DNA from: Phaeovibrio sulfidiphilus
GTDB lineage: Bacteria > Pseudomonadota > Alphaproteobacteria > Rhodospirillales > Rhodospirillaceae
Reading direction: 5' to 3'
Assembly (NCBI RefSeq): GCF_014861485.1
Contig: NZ_JACZHT010000009.1
Span: 1-53,674 of the forward strand
DNA: 53,674 nucleotides
Both the position numbers and the translations under genes were made by a program. The notes beneath the pieces were generated by a model, which was given only the letters and a program-made list of their open reading frames with translations, made no database searches and had not been told where the DNA came from. Below, piece by piece: positions 34,816 through 43,225 of the stretch. Numbering within the stretch: the first letter of the stretch is position 1; each line of letters opens with the position of its first letter.

Positions 34816-36744
34816 CTAGAACTCTTGGAGAACAATCTTTTCCAGTCGGTCCCGGCTAATGGAGTAGCCCACGGTCCGCGCCAGGCTCTCGTCAAACTGA
34901 CGGGCGATGTCCCGGGCAAACGAGCCATCCAGATAGGAACGAACGGTCTCCCTTTCAACCCTTGCCTGAGTGGGGTCGGGAGGCAGAACCTCGCTCACCC
35001 GCACAAGGGCCGCGCCCTGGGGGAGCTGGACAAGGGCGATTTCTCCCGGTTTGGTCTCGAAGACCGCATCCAGGATCGGCAGGGAGTCCGGGGTCGCGCC
35101 CCGGGTTTCGAGAACCGAGTTCGTCGACGTCTCCGCGCCCGGGCGGACCGACAGGCGGGAGGCGGGGCCGAAGGCGATGTCCCGGGTTTCCGGGCTGGAG
35201 CGGGAGATACGCGCAAAGCTCTCGCCGGCCCGGGCCTTCTCCAGCAGCGCCTCGCCCAGGGCACGGGCCCGGGTCACGCGGGTCTCGGCGGCCCACAGGG
35301 CCAGAACCTGGTCGCGGACGGCCTCGAGGGGCTTCGGCGTGGCCGGGGTGACGTCGGTCAGGCTGATGGCGTAATAGCCGCCGTCGAACTCGGTGAGCAT
35401 GCCCGTGTCCTGCTCGCTCATGGCGAAGAGGTCACGCAGCAGGCCCGCATCCTCGGGCAGGGCGGTGACGGGCTTTCCGTCCCGGTCCCGGCCCTGGATG
35501 TCGGTCACGACCGAGATCACGGGGGCCTTGAACAGGGCGCCCGCCTCTTCCAGGGAGGCGCCGCCGCCCAGCTCGTTCTCGATGGCCATGGCGCGCTCAC
35601 GCATCAGCTCCGGGATGCGGGTCTCAACGACGGCCACGCGGACGTCGGCCTTCGCCTCGTCAAAGGAGCGCTGGCGGGCCGGGGTCTCGGACTCCACCAG
35701 GAACAGGTGCCAGCCCATCTCGGAGCGCAGGGGATCGCCCACCACGCCCACCGGCTGGGAGAAGACCGGGCGGGCCACCGAATCGGGCAGGTCCGCGAAG
35801 CTCAGGGCGCCCAGAAGGAAGGGGCCGCTGCCTCCGGCGCCGGTGGTGGCGGCCTCCAGGCGCTGGCCGCCCGCGATGGCGCTGCGGGCTGCCTCGGCCT
35901 GCTCCCGGCTGGGGAACAGGGACTGGCGGACCTTGCGGCGCTGGGGCGAGGCAAAGCTGTCCTGGTGGGCGTCGTAGAAGTCCCGAAGGTCGGCCTCGGT
36001 CACCTCGATCTCGCCCTCCACGTCTTTACCGGAGACGAACAGCAGGGACGCCCGGCGAAGCTCGGGGGTGGTGAAGGCCTCGATGTTGCGCTCGTAGATC
36101 GCGCGCAGGTCCGCATCCGAGGCCTCGGAGGTTTTCGGCGCCGGCAGGCGGGCCGCATCCACCAGAAGAACCTCGCCCGCCCGGCGCTCGGACAGGAAGG
36201 TGCTGTAGGAGCGCACGCCCATGTCCGGGTACTGGACCCGGGCCGCCAGGGGCGCAAGAAGGTACTCGCGGGCGTGCTGGTTGCGGACGTTCTCGACGAA
36301 CGCGCCCTCGGACAGGCCCCGCTGGCGCAGGTAGTTCTGAAGGGTGCCGCGGTCATAGCGGCCCTCGGGCCCGAAGAAGTCCGGGTTCATGGTGATGGAG
36401 CGACGGACGATCTCGTCACTGGCCCGCAGCCCCAGCAGGTCGATGGCCTGCGAGTAGACCAGGTCGCGCACGATGTTCACCGCCACCTGGTCCATCAGAC
36501 CGGCCTGGACCGCCTGCTCGGTTGTCATCTCCAGCCCCTGGGCGCGCAGGGCGTTCAGCTGCGTCACGAACTGGTCGCGGATCATCTGGTCCGGATAGGC
36601 GACCTTGCCCACGGTGATGGCCGGGGCGCGCCCGGATGGGCTCAGATAGTCGGTGATACCCCAGGATGCGAACGCAAGGACAAGAACGGCAAGGAGGAGT
36701 TTGGCAAGCCAGGTTTTGGAGGCGTTGCGCATCGCTTCAAGCAT
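34816..36744 (-). CDS. ppiD: PpiD-type periplasmic folding chaperone (SurA_N and parvulin domains)
   Basis: A 642-residue protein. One transmembrane helix at about 13-30 (WLAKLLLAVLVLAFASWG) anchors it to the inner membrane with the rest in the periplasm. Residues about 40-200 are the SurA-like N-terminal chaperone domain (ITVGKVAYPDQMIRDQF... TTEQAVQAGLMDQVAVNIV). Residues about 240-360 are a parvulin domain with LRRASLLFVSG and SEMGWHLFLVE. Another PPIase-like region and helices follow to the end. It binds proteins leaving the Sec translocon; the isomerase activity may be vestigial, as in E. coli PpiD. Its length matches the family. It precedes trpE, separated by a weak terminator. Confidence 0.88.
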   Translation of the reverse strand: MLEAMRNASKTWLAKLLLAVLVLAFASWGITDYLSPSGRAPAITVGKVAYPDQMIRDQFVTQLNALRAQGLEMTTEQAVQAGLMDQVAVNIVRDLVYSQAIDLLGLRASDEIVRRSITMNPDFFGPEGRYDRGTLQNYLRQRGLSEGAFVENVRNQHAREYLLAPLAARVQYPDMGVRSYSTFLSERRAGEVLLVDAARLPAPKTSEASDADLRAIYERNIEAFTTPELRRASLLFVSGKDVEGEIEVTEADLRDFYDAHQDSFASPQRRKVRQSLFPSREQAEAARSAIAGGQRLEAATTGAGGSGPFLLGALSFADLPDSVARPVFSQPVGVVGDPLRSEMGWHLFLVESETPARQRSFDEAKADVRVAVVETRIPELMRERAMAIENELGGGASLEEAGALFKAPVISVVTDIQGRDRDGKPVTALPEDAGLLRDLFAMSEQDTGMLTEFDGGYYAISLTDVTPATPKPLEAVRDQVLALWAAETRVTRARALGEALLEKARAGESFARISRSSPETRDIAFGPASRLSVRPGAETSTNSVLETRGATPDSLPILDAVFETKPGEIALVQLPQGAALVRVSEVLPPDPTQARVERETVRSYLDGSFARDIARQFDESLARTVGYSISRDRLEKIVLQEF

Positions 36745-37102
36745 GGCAGAAACCGTCTTTCTTCAGGGAAGCGCTCCGGGACAGGCTCCGGGGCTGGGGG
36801 AACACGAATCGCCGCAGGACAGGGCATCCGGTCAGGGGAGCCGGCGCGCGGGCGCGCGGGCGCGACAATAATACGGGCGCCGGGGCAAGCTCGCAACAGC
36901 CAAAGGGGTGGGACCGGTTTTCCCCGGTTGGGCGCGGGCGTGTGGCGGGGGCTGGTGCTGCTGGCCCCGGCCTCTGCGGGCCCGTGCCGCTGGCCCCGGG
37001 CTCTGCCGGCTGGCGCGGGTCGGTCTCCCGCGGACGTCCACTTCCGGTCGAGTCGGGCCTCGCTTCACCCGCTGTCCCGAAAGAAACTGCGGATTCGTGC
37101 CC
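36745..37102. other. Divergent spacer upstream of ppiD
   Basis: About 360 bases without a gene. The half next to ppiD should hold its promoter, but I see no convincing -35/-10 on the minus strand. Confidence 0.4.
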
Positions 37103-37131
37103 TTTACATTTGAGTGTGGGCAGAGTTTAAT
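37092..37131 (+). promoter_or_regulatory. gcrA: gcrA promoter with an adjacent GANTC site
   Basis: TTTACA (37103-37108), 17 bases, TTTAAT (37126-37131). A GATTC (37092-37096) lies six bases before the -35. GANTC is the CcrM methylation target, and GcrA acts with methylated sites near sigma-70 promoters, so autoregulation is possible. The predicted leader is about 150 bases. Confidence 0.55.
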
Positions 37132-37291
37132 CTCTCCCCTCGCGGATGCATTAAAAAACCGCGCCGTCGCGTGAGCATGCTTCGCACGTCTCGTTGAGAG
37201 TGGTATTCATGGAAAGCTGCCCGGAACCGGGCGGGCGCGGATCGTCGCTGCCCCTTGGGGCGGGTGGGGTGTACAGGGAAGGATTGGGGCC

Positions 37292-37708
37292 ATGGTTTGG
37301 AACGATGATACCGTTGAGCGGCTGAAAAAGCTTTGGGCCGACGGGCTGACGACCGGTGATATCGGCAAGCAGCTTGGGGTCTCGAAGAACGCCGTGGTGG
37401 GCAAGGCCCATCGTCTGGGCCTGAAGGCCCGGCCGTCCCCCATCAAGCGCACCAAGAAGGAAAAGGACGAGAAGATCCGCTCGGTCGTGGACCTGAAGGC
37501 GGATTCGTGCCGCTGGCCCATCGGGGATCCCCGTCACCCGAACTTCCATTTCTGTGGAAAGACGGCCATTCCCGGCAAGCCGTACTGTTCCGAGCATGCC
37601 CAGATTGCCTACGTCAGCTCCAGCCGTGTGCGCGAGGAGGAGCCCGCTCCGGCGGCCCCGGCCGCAACCGCTCCCGCCCAGGGGGCTGAGCCCGCATCCG
37701 AGTCCTGA
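37292..37708 (+). CDS. gcrA: Cell-cycle regulator GcrA
   Basis: A 138-residue alphaproteobacterial transcription factor that binds DNA and the sigma-70 region of RNA polymerase and controls cell-division genes together with CcrM methylation. The helix-turn-helix is at residues 1-45: MVWNDDTVERLKKLWADG, then TTGDIGKQLGVSKNAVVGKAHRLGL. The C-terminal sigma-binding module carries DSCRWPIGDPRHPNFHFCGK and GKPYCSEHAQIAY, with its conserved Cys and His. The linker at 46-62 is Lys-rich. The last 25 residues are an Ala/Pro/Glu tail. The protein is somewhat shorter than Caulobacter GcrA, mainly in the linker. It stands divergent from ppiD, and ctrA lies about 16 kb away in this window. Confidence 0.96.
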   Translation: MVWNDDTVERLKKLWADGLTTGDIGKQLGVSKNAVVGKAHRLGLKARPSPIKRTKKEKDEKIRSVVDLKADSCRWPIGDPRHPNFHFCGKTAIPGKPYCSEHAQIAYVSSSRVREEEPAPAAPAATAPAQGAEPASES

Positions 37709-38046
37709 TCCGCTTGCGGGGCGCCCGACGGATCCGGGGCGCCCACTGAGTCCGGGCCGCACCCGGTACACCGGCTCTCCGGGGCGGGTTGAAGCCAGCG
37801 GCAGGTCCGGCGCGAGGCCTCGGTTTCCCAGTCCGGTACCATCGGCGTTTCCGGTTTCTTCCGGTCCGAACAGCCGCCTCATCCGGTCCTGGCCCCGGCT
37901 CTTCAGGATCCACTCCCAGGGACACAGGGGCCGAACCGCCGGCCCCAAAAATCCGGGCCCTGGCGTCAAGCCTCCAAACTACAGCTCGCAAGCGTTTAAC
38001 CGCTGGCCCCAAGGCAATTCCTTGTCGGGTCCGGGGGATCCTTTCC
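37709..38046. other. Convergent spacer between gcrA and the MFS gene
   Basis: A spacer of 338 bases with no gene. A GGGGCGCCC word is repeated at about 37716 and 37737, but no hairpin with a T-run is seen. Confidence 0.4.
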
Positions 38047-39258
38047 TCAACTGCGCACCATGGGCTCGTGGCTCAGGGCCCGGCTCTGGGTCGGAAGACG
38101 GCGCATCATGACCGCCAGCACCATGACCCCCAGCCCTCCGGCCGCACTCCAGATCACGTCCGCCAGATAGGCCTTCTGTCCGAAGGTGTCGTAAAGCGGT
38201 CCGGACAGCACAATGCTCCCCCCCAGGAACAGGCACGGGCAGACCATGAAGTAGATGGCCTGGGCCCGGGCGGACATCTCGGGCTTCACGTTGCGCACCA
38301 GGATGTACATGGCGCCCAGGTGGGCGCAGGCGAAGGTGCCGGCCTGGAGCAGCTGGGAGAACATCAGAACAAGCGGGTCGCTGGTGGCGGCCATCAGAAC
38401 CCAGCGCATGACCCCCGTCAGCGCCGAGATCCCCAGAAGCCCCAGGGGGGCGAACCGGCGCACGATGGCGGCACCGAAGAAGAACAGCACCCCCTCGGCC
38501 AGAAGGGCCTCGCTCCAGAGCAGGCCGCTGGTCAGCGCGTCCGAGCCCGTGCGGCTCCAGTGGATGGTGGAGAAGCCGAAGTAGGTGGCGTGGCTCGCCA
38601 GAAGGCACCCGGACGTAACCAGGAACACAAGCATGAACGGCGAGGTCAGCAGAGCCCGGGTGGTGCCGGTCGGGTGCACCCGCTTGGTGGGCTTCTGGGC
38701 CAGGCGGCCTGCGGGGCTGCTGCGGGCCGGCAGGGTGACCACTCCCAGAAGGAGCGCCGTGACCAGGGCCAGCATGGCCCAGGGGATGGCGTCCGGTCCC
38801 AGGGTGTCGATCACCGGGCCCATGGCCGCCGCCACGCCGCAGAAGCCGAGGGAGCCCCACAGGCGCACCCGGCCGTAGTCGATCTGTCCCGTGCGGGTGT
38901 GGCTGAGGGTGATGGTCTCGGAAATCGGCGTGATGGCCGAGTGGAAGCCCAGCGCAAGCGCCCCCAGGGCCAGAATCGGCCAGAACGAGGTCTGGAAGGG
39001 CAGGGGCAGAAGGGCCGCGATGGCCCCCACGGCCAGAACCGCAATGATCAGCCTCAGGCGCCCGGTGGAATCCGCGATCTCGCCTGCGAAGGGGACAAAG
39101 AACAGGCGCGCCCAGATGGTGGCGCTGGTGATCAGGGCGATCTGCGAGGGCGTGAGCCCCCGGGACTCCAGCCAGACCGGTCCGAAGGGGGTGAAGACCC
39201 CCAGAAAGCCGAACAGCAGGGCGTAGTGAACGGACAGGGGAAGTGAGCGTGCGGACAC
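38047..39258 (-). CDS. MFS transporter (HcaT/nucleoside-symporter-like)
   Basis: A 403-residue inner-membrane protein with twelve predicted helices. It has the MFS_1-like pattern of the PF12832 group: an N-terminal LPLSVHYALLFGFLGVFTPFGPVWLESRGLTP, the loop motif FAGEIADSTGRLRL (equivalent to the DxxGRR motif between helices 2 and 3), GRVRLWGSLGF, and SALTGVMRWVLMA. This group contains 3-phenylpropionate and nucleoside:proton symporters; the substrate here cannot be named. I chose GTG at 39258, which has GGAGG six bases upstream and begins at the family start; no ATG lies nearby in frame. A longer frame to 39432 is rejected. It stands alone next to rpmG. Confidence 0.85.
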   Translation of the reverse strand: MSARSLPLSVHYALLFGFLGVFTPFGPVWLESRGLTPSQIALITSATIWARLFFVPFAGEIADSTGRLRLIIAVLAVGAIAALLPLPFQTSFWPILALGALALGFHSAITPISETITLSHTRTGQIDYGRVRLWGSLGFCGVAAAMGPVIDTLGPDAIPWAMLALVTALLLGVVTLPARSSPAGRLAQKPTKRVHPTGTTRALLTSPFMLVFLVTSGCLLASHATYFGFSTIHWSRTGSDALTSGLLWSEALLAEGVLFFFGAAIVRRFAPLGLLGISALTGVMRWVLMAATSDPLVLMFSQLLQAGTFACAHLGAMYILVRNVKPEMSARAQAIYFMVCPCLFLGGSIVLSGPLYDTFGQKAYLADVIWSAAGGLGVMVLAVMMRRLPTQSRALSHEPMVRS

Positions 39259-39442
39259 GGAGTGCCTCCAGGCGGCTTGCGGTGGACCGGTGCGGGTGGG
39301 GGGCTGGCGGATCGTCTCCGGTCTCCCGGTCTTCCGGTGCGGAACAGACGTCGCGGGCAGGGGCGCACCAGGACGCCCCCGAACCGGGCGGCGTCCCCTC
39401 CCAGAGTGCCCCCTCCCGACCGCCAGAGGCAAGGGCCGGAAC

Positions 39443-39470
39443 GCAAAAACCGCCCCGATGGGGGCGGTTT
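39443..39470 (-). terminator. rpmG terminator
   Basis: CCGCCCC pairs with GGGGCGG across a four-base loop, flanked by A and T runs, so it works in both directions. It lies about 40 bases past the rpmG stop. Confidence 0.8.
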
Positions 39471-39507
39471 TGCTCTTTTTGAACGCGGGGGTATGACCCC
39501 CGAGCCC

Positions 39508-39675
39508 TTATTTCAGCTTCGTCTCGCGAAACACGACGTGCTTGCGCACCTTGGGATCGTACTTCTTGAACTCGAGCTTGTTGGTCGTCTTGCGGGGGTT
39601 CTTCTTGACCACGTAGAAGTAACCGGTGTCCGCGGTGCTTTCCAGCTTGACCAGAATGGTGGCAGGTTTGGCCAT
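39508..39675 (-). CDS. rpmG: 50S ribosomal protein L33
   Basis: A 55-residue basic ribosomal protein, [14 protein letters not shown] to [12 protein letters not shown]. It has the conserved [11 protein letters not shown] and LEFKKYDP segments of L33. It lacks the two CxxC pairs found in zinc-binding L33 forms, so it is the zinc-free paralogue that remains on the ribosome when zinc is scarce. The ATG at 39675 is the family start; five extra codons upstream (MGFKA) are part of the leader. It has a strong promoter 48 bases upstream and its own terminator, so it is monocistronic. Confidence 0.96.
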   Translation of the reverse strand: MAKPATILVKLESTADTGYFYVVKKNPRKTTNKLEFKKYDPKVRKHVVFRETKLK

Positions 39676-39722
39676 GGCCTTGAACCCCATGTGTTAAGTG
39701 GTGGACCAGTCGGGAAGCCGGG

Positions 39723-39750
39723 AGAATAGCGATCCAAGCGCCCGTGTCAA
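39723..39750 (-). promoter_or_regulatory. rpmG promoter
   Basis: TTGACA, 16 bases, TATTCT on the minus strand. It lies 48 bases before the rpmG start. Confidence 0.7.
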
Positions 39751-39796
39751 GCACATCCTTTGCCTTTTGGGCCGATCCCGGCGGAAAAGGCCCCGC

Positions 39797-41437
39797 TCAC
39801 GGAGCAAGGGCGCTGTGGTGGGCTCCCGTGTCCGGGCGCAGAAGGCTGCGGTACAACCATGGGTCGTCCAGCAAGGTGCGCGCCAGCAGGAGTTCCACCC
39901 GGGACATGGCGTGGGGCTCGGGCGGGCAGAGTTCCCGCAGCGCCCGGCGTGTCCCCTTGTCCCCCGGGACCGAGGCCCGCCAGCGGAGTCCCTCCGCCGT
40001 GGCCCGGTCCGGGTGGTCCCGGGCCTCGTCCAGGATGAGCGCCGCGTCGGCGGTGTTCTCGTGTCCGCTGGTGCACAGGGTCGGCAGGACGCCCAGGCCG
40101 TCGGGCACGTAGCCCGAGGGGCTGTAGTAGCGCGACCAGGTCAGGAAGATCTCGCCGCCGTCGGGCAGGGGCACGAGGGTCTGGACCGTCCCCTTGCCGT
40201 AGGAGGCCGTGCCGATCACCACGGCCCGGCCGCTGTCCTGGAGCGCCGCCGCCACGATCTCGGCCGACGAGGCGCTGTCCCCGTCGATCAGGACCACTAG
40301 GGGCGCGCCGCTGAGCAGGTCGCCGGGGCGGGCGCTGTAGAACTGCCGGGCATCCGGGTGGCGTCCCCGGGTCGAGACAATGGGGCCGCTCTCCATGAAC
40401 AGGTCCGAAAGCGCCACGGCCTGGTCCAGAAGGCCGCCCGGGTTTCCGCGCAGGTCGAGGACGAATCCCCGGATGGGCTGTCCCGGGAGCGCCCGGAAGG
40501 TGGTGGCGATGGCCTGGGCCACGGCGGTGGTGGTGTTCTGGCTGAAGCCGGGAATGGTCAGCACCGCCATGCCGTCCTCATAGCGGACGTCCACGGTGGG
40601 CAGGGAGGTGACCGTCCGGGGCAGGATTACGGTGCGCAGAGCCCCGCCGCCCGCGGGCCGGTAGTAGAGGGTGACCGGGGTCTCGGCCTCGCCCTCAAGA
40701 AGATCCTTGATCCGGGGCTTGGTCAGGGGCGCCAGGGACTGGCCGTCCACCATCAGCAGGACGTCCCCCGCCGTCAGGCCCGCGTTCGCGGCCGGTGTGT
40801 CCGGGTAGACCCGGATCACCCGGGCGCCGCCGTTCGACACGTCGAAGGTCAGGCCGATGCCCGCCCTCGGGGTCTTCTGTCCGCGGCTCATGCGGGCCTC
40901 CTGGGGGGAGGCATAGCGCGAGAAGGTGTCGAGCCGGGCGAGAAGGGCGTTGAAAACGGCCTTGTAGTATTTTTCGGGTTCGGTCTGTCCCGGACCGGCC
41001 GGGTCCGTGTCGCTGGTGGCCTGAAGGCCGTCCGCAATCAGGTTGGCCCAGCTTGTGGCGTCCTGCCCCACGGGGAGCGGAGCCTGCCAGAAGGGCTGGT
41101 CCGTGCGGGTCAGGACCAGATCCCCGTGCTCGCACCGGGCGTCCAGGGTCCGGTCCAGGGTTTTCAGGCCCTCGAGCCCGGCGCAGGACAGGGCTTCCAG
41201 ATCCACGGCCTCAATGTAGCGCTCGTCGATGGCGCGCAGTCCGGTGCGGAACACGTCGCGGGCCTCGGACAGGGAAAAGGGCGTGCCGGCGGCCGGGGCG
41301 CCGTCCGGGCCACCGGGGGCCCCCGGTCCGCTGCCCGAGCCCGTTCCCGTGCATCCCGACAGCTGAAACGCCAGGGCGGCGCAGAGCAGGACCAGCGGTC
41401 CGGAAGAGCGGCGGAGGAAATGCAGCGCGGAAATCAT
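39797..41437 (-). CDS. S41 C-terminal processing peptidase, lipoprotein
   Basis: A 546-residue protease. Residues 1-30 form a lipoprotein signal ending QLSGC. A helical N-terminal region (about 45-165) is followed by a PDZ domain (about 190-260, AGIGLTFDV to MVDGQSL) and an S41 catalytic core with VRYEDGMAVLTIPGF, FVLDLRGNPGGLLDQAV, the Ser in IDGDSASSAEIVA and the Lys in GTASYGKGTVQT. This is the Ser-Lys dyad of CtpA/Prc. It would cut the C-termini of periplasmic or cell-wall proteins. The ATG at 41437 gives the best signal peptide; a TTG 15 bases upstream cannot be excluded. A tail of about 90 residues after the core is divergent and contains Cys pairs. Confidence 0.88.
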   Translation of the reverse strand: MISALHFLRRSSGPLVLLCAALAFQLSGCTGTGSGSGPGAPGGPDGAPAAGTPFSLSEARDVFRTGLRAIDERYIEAVDLEALSCAGLEGLKTLDRTLDARCEHGDLVLTRTDQPFWQAPLPVGQDATSWANLIADGLQATSDTDPAGPGQTEPEKYYKAVFNALLARLDTFSRYASPQEARMSRGQKTPRAGIGLTFDVSNGGARVIRVYPDTPAANAGLTAGDVLLMVDGQSLAPLTKPRIKDLLEGEAETPVTLYYRPAGGGALRTVILPRTVTSLPTVDVRYEDGMAVLTIPGFSQNTTTAVAQAIATTFRALPGQPIRGFVLDLRGNPGGLLDQAVALSDLFMESGPIVSTRGRHPDARQFYSARPGDLLSGAPLVVLIDGDSASSAEIVAAALQDSGRAVVIGTASYGKGTVQTLVPLPDGGEIFLTWSRYYSPSGYVPDGLGVLPTLCTSGHENTADAALILDEARDHPDRATAEGLRWRASVPGDKGTRRALRELCPPEPHAMSRVELLLARTLLDDPWLYRSLLRPDTGAHHSALAP

Positions 41438-42020
41438 GCCCGAGGCTTTCAAAACGGAGGCGACAGGGAGAAACCGGCCCGCAGCAGGCCGGGGCTCCGA
41501 CCGCTCTCCCCGGAGGGTGCGATGACGATCAGGATCCTTCCAGACTTTACACTATTTTCCCTCTCCGCGAGCCGCTTTTTGGGTGCGTGGCCCGGAAAAT
41601 CGCGCGGGGCGAGTGGCGTTCGGGGTGTTCGGCCCGGGCGGGCGCTGTCCATGGGCCCGGCGGTGCGGTTTCCGCCTCCGGCTGTGCGGTTTCCGCCTCC
41701 GGCTGTGCGGTTTCCGCCTCCGGCTGGGCGCTTCGGGGCGCCAGCGGGGTGCCGCAACCCCCTCCGGCGTGCTCCCGGCCGGTGGTTCTCCCGGGGGCCT
41801 TCGGGGGTGTGGGGTCGTCCGGGCGGGTGTGTCCGGGTGTGCAGGGAGCCCGTGCGGGCGGGTGGATCCGGGGTGATGGGGCCGGGCCCGCTGGGGGCGG
41901 CCTTGCCCCCGGGGCCGTCTGTCGCTCCAGCACGCCGGGGGCGGCCGTTCGTTCGGGCGGCCGGCTGCGATGTCAGGCCCTTTCCGCTGTCGGGGCGGAC
42001 GTCCCGGGTCTTCCGCCGGA
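41438..42020. other. Repeat-bearing GC-rich spacer before ogt
   Basis: A spacer of 583 bases with no recognisable gene. It contains the 21-bp tandem repeat at 41663-41725. A minus frame across it (41547-41933) would read the repeat as QPEAETA units but has no domain. Confidence 0.45.
41663..41725. repeat. 21-bp tandem repeat, three perfect copies
   Basis: Three exact head-to-tail copies of a 21-base unit beginning GTGCGGTTTCCGCC and ending TCCGGCT. The unit is a multiple of three, so every frame stays open. Confidence 0.95.
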
Positions 42021-42611
42021 CTACCGGGGCCGGCCCGAGGCCTCGCGCTCCAGATCCAGAAGCCTCCGCTTGCGCTCCAGTCCCCAGCCGTAGCCGCCGG
42101 GGTGTCCGCCCGCCCCCACGACCCGGTGGCAGGGCACGATGATGGAGACCGGGTTGGCCCCGCAGGCCTGGCCCACCGCCCGGGCGGAGCGGGGGCGCCC
42201 GATCAGCGCGGCAATCTCGCCGTAGGTCCGGGTTTCTCCGGCGGGGATGGTTTGCAGGGCCGCCCATACCGTCTTCTGGAAGTCGGTGCCCCGGAGGTCC
42301 AGGGGCACGCGGACCGGGCGGGCCGGTGTCTCCACCAGCCGGGCGATGTCCAGGATCGTGTCGGGGCAGTCGGTCAGCCGTGTCAGGGTGCAGGTTCGCC
42401 CGAAGCGGTCCCGGAGGTTCTGCTCCAGGACCTCGTCCGTGTCCCCGAGAAGCAGGGCACACACGCCGGCGGGGGACATTGCCACGAGCACCCGGTCCCG
42501 GGGCAGGGCCACAATCGCATAGGTGACAGGGGTACAGGTGGCGGGCGCATGGGTGGCGGGCACATGGGTGGCGGGCGCATGGGTGGCGGGCACATGGGTG
42601 GTGGGGGTCAT
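42021..42611 (-). CDS. ogt: Methylated-DNA-[protein]-cysteine S-methyltransferase
   Basis: A 196-residue suicide enzyme that moves a methyl group from O6-methylguanine (or O4-methylthymine) to its own cysteine. The active site is IIVPCHRVVGAGG, preceded by the HTH-type segment TDFQKTVWAALQTIPAGETRTYGEIAALIGRPRSARAVGQACGANP with the conserved Arg finger. The about 95-residue N-terminal domain (TYAIVALPRDRVLVAMS) is the Ogt type, without a zinc/AdaA domain. Residues 5-24 are four pentapeptides of the form TH[VA]PA, encoded by tandem DNA repeats; the ATG at 42611, with GGAGGG upstream, places them inside the protein. tRNA-Pro is upstream. Confidence 0.93.
   Translation of the reverse strand: MTPTTHVPATHAPATHVPATHAPATCTPVTYAIVALPRDRVLVAMSPAGVCALLLGDTDEVLEQNLRDRFGRTCTLTRLTDCPDTILDIARLVETPARPVRVPLDLRGTDFQKTVWAALQTIPAGETRTYGEIAALIGRPRSARAVGQACGANPVSIIVPCHRVVGAGGHPGGYGWGLERKRRLLDLEREASGRPR
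42541..42600. repeat. In-frame 15-bp/30-bp tandem repeat within ogt
   Basis: A 30-base block (42541-42570) is duplicated exactly at 42571-42600. Each block consists of two 15-base units, GCGGGC(G/A)CATGGGTG. It encodes alternating THAPA/THVPA in the N-terminus of Ogt, and copy changes would keep the frame. Confidence 0.95.
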
Positions 42612-42634
42612 GGTCCCTCCCTCTGCGGAGCCGG

Positions 42635-42674
42635 AAAAAAAAGACGACCGGAGTGCAGGGCACCGCCGATCGTC
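42635..42674 (-). terminator. tRNA-Pro terminator
   Basis: GACGATCGG pairs with CCGGTCGTC (one U-G pair) across an 11- to 14-base loop and is followed by eight T on the minus strand, 19 bases past the tRNA end. Confidence 0.8.
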
Positions 42675-42692
42675 CTTTTTATCACCGTATGC

Positions 42693-42769
42693 TGGTCGGA
42701 GTGAGAGGATTCGAACCTCCGGCCCCTGCCTCCCGAAGACAGTGCTCTACCAGGCTGAGCTACACTCCG
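42693..42769 (-). tRNA. tRNA-Pro (anticodon CGG)
   Basis: A complete 77-nt cloverleaf with encoded CCA. The acceptor stem is CGGAGTG/CACTCCG with discriminator A; the D arm is GCTCAGCCTGGTAGAGC. The anticodon stem CTGTC/GGCAG encloses TTCGGGA, giving CGG; the T arm is GGAGG-TTCGAAT-CCTCT. It reads CCG, a frequent proline codon in this GC-rich genome. Confidence 0.95.
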
Positions 42770-42786
42770 TCCCTCCAGCGAAGCGG

Positions 42787-42815
42787 TGTATACTCCGCCC
42801 GCTTCGGGGGTGCAA
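42787..42815 (-). promoter_or_regulatory. tRNA-Pro promoter
   Basis: TTGCAC, 17 bases, TATACA on the minus strand. It lies about 18 bases before the mature tRNA end. Confidence 0.7.
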
Positions 42816-43225
42816 GCGAAAACGCGCGTGCCCGTCGTTTTTCCTGAAACCGGGGCGGAAGATCCCTCCGCGTGTGCTCCCGGAGCCCGGAAAACAGGGG
42901 AAATTAACACGGTGCTCATCCGGGGCGGGAATGATTCGGTGCGTTGCGGTTTCGGCTGTGCCGTGGTTCCGGTTGCAGTGTGACCGGTGTTCGGGAGGGG
43001 CGTCGGTGTCCCGGTTTGCCCGACGTTGCCGGCCGGGTGGGAGGTCATCCCGGCGACGCCTGCGGCAACGATGAAGACGCCTGCGGCAGGGACGAAAATG
43101 CTGCATCCGGAGCTTTCCGGTGTTAAGAATCGATTGCAGGGAGGCTGGAATCTGGTCTCGTGCACCCGGCCGAACGGGACACCGCAGACCCCGTCCGGCT
43201 GTGCACTCCACAAGGATGAAAAATC
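42816..43225. other. Spacer upstream of the AAC(3)-like gene
   Basis: About 410 bases with no gene that I can support. GACGCCTGCGGCA occurs twice near 43064-43091. Short plus frames with Cys/Gly/Asp-rich products exist but lack a ribosome site and a known domain. Confidence 0.4.

Noticed and set aside
34798-37113. A 771-codon plus-strand frame
   Set aside because: Shadow of ppiD; no domain and no ribosome site.
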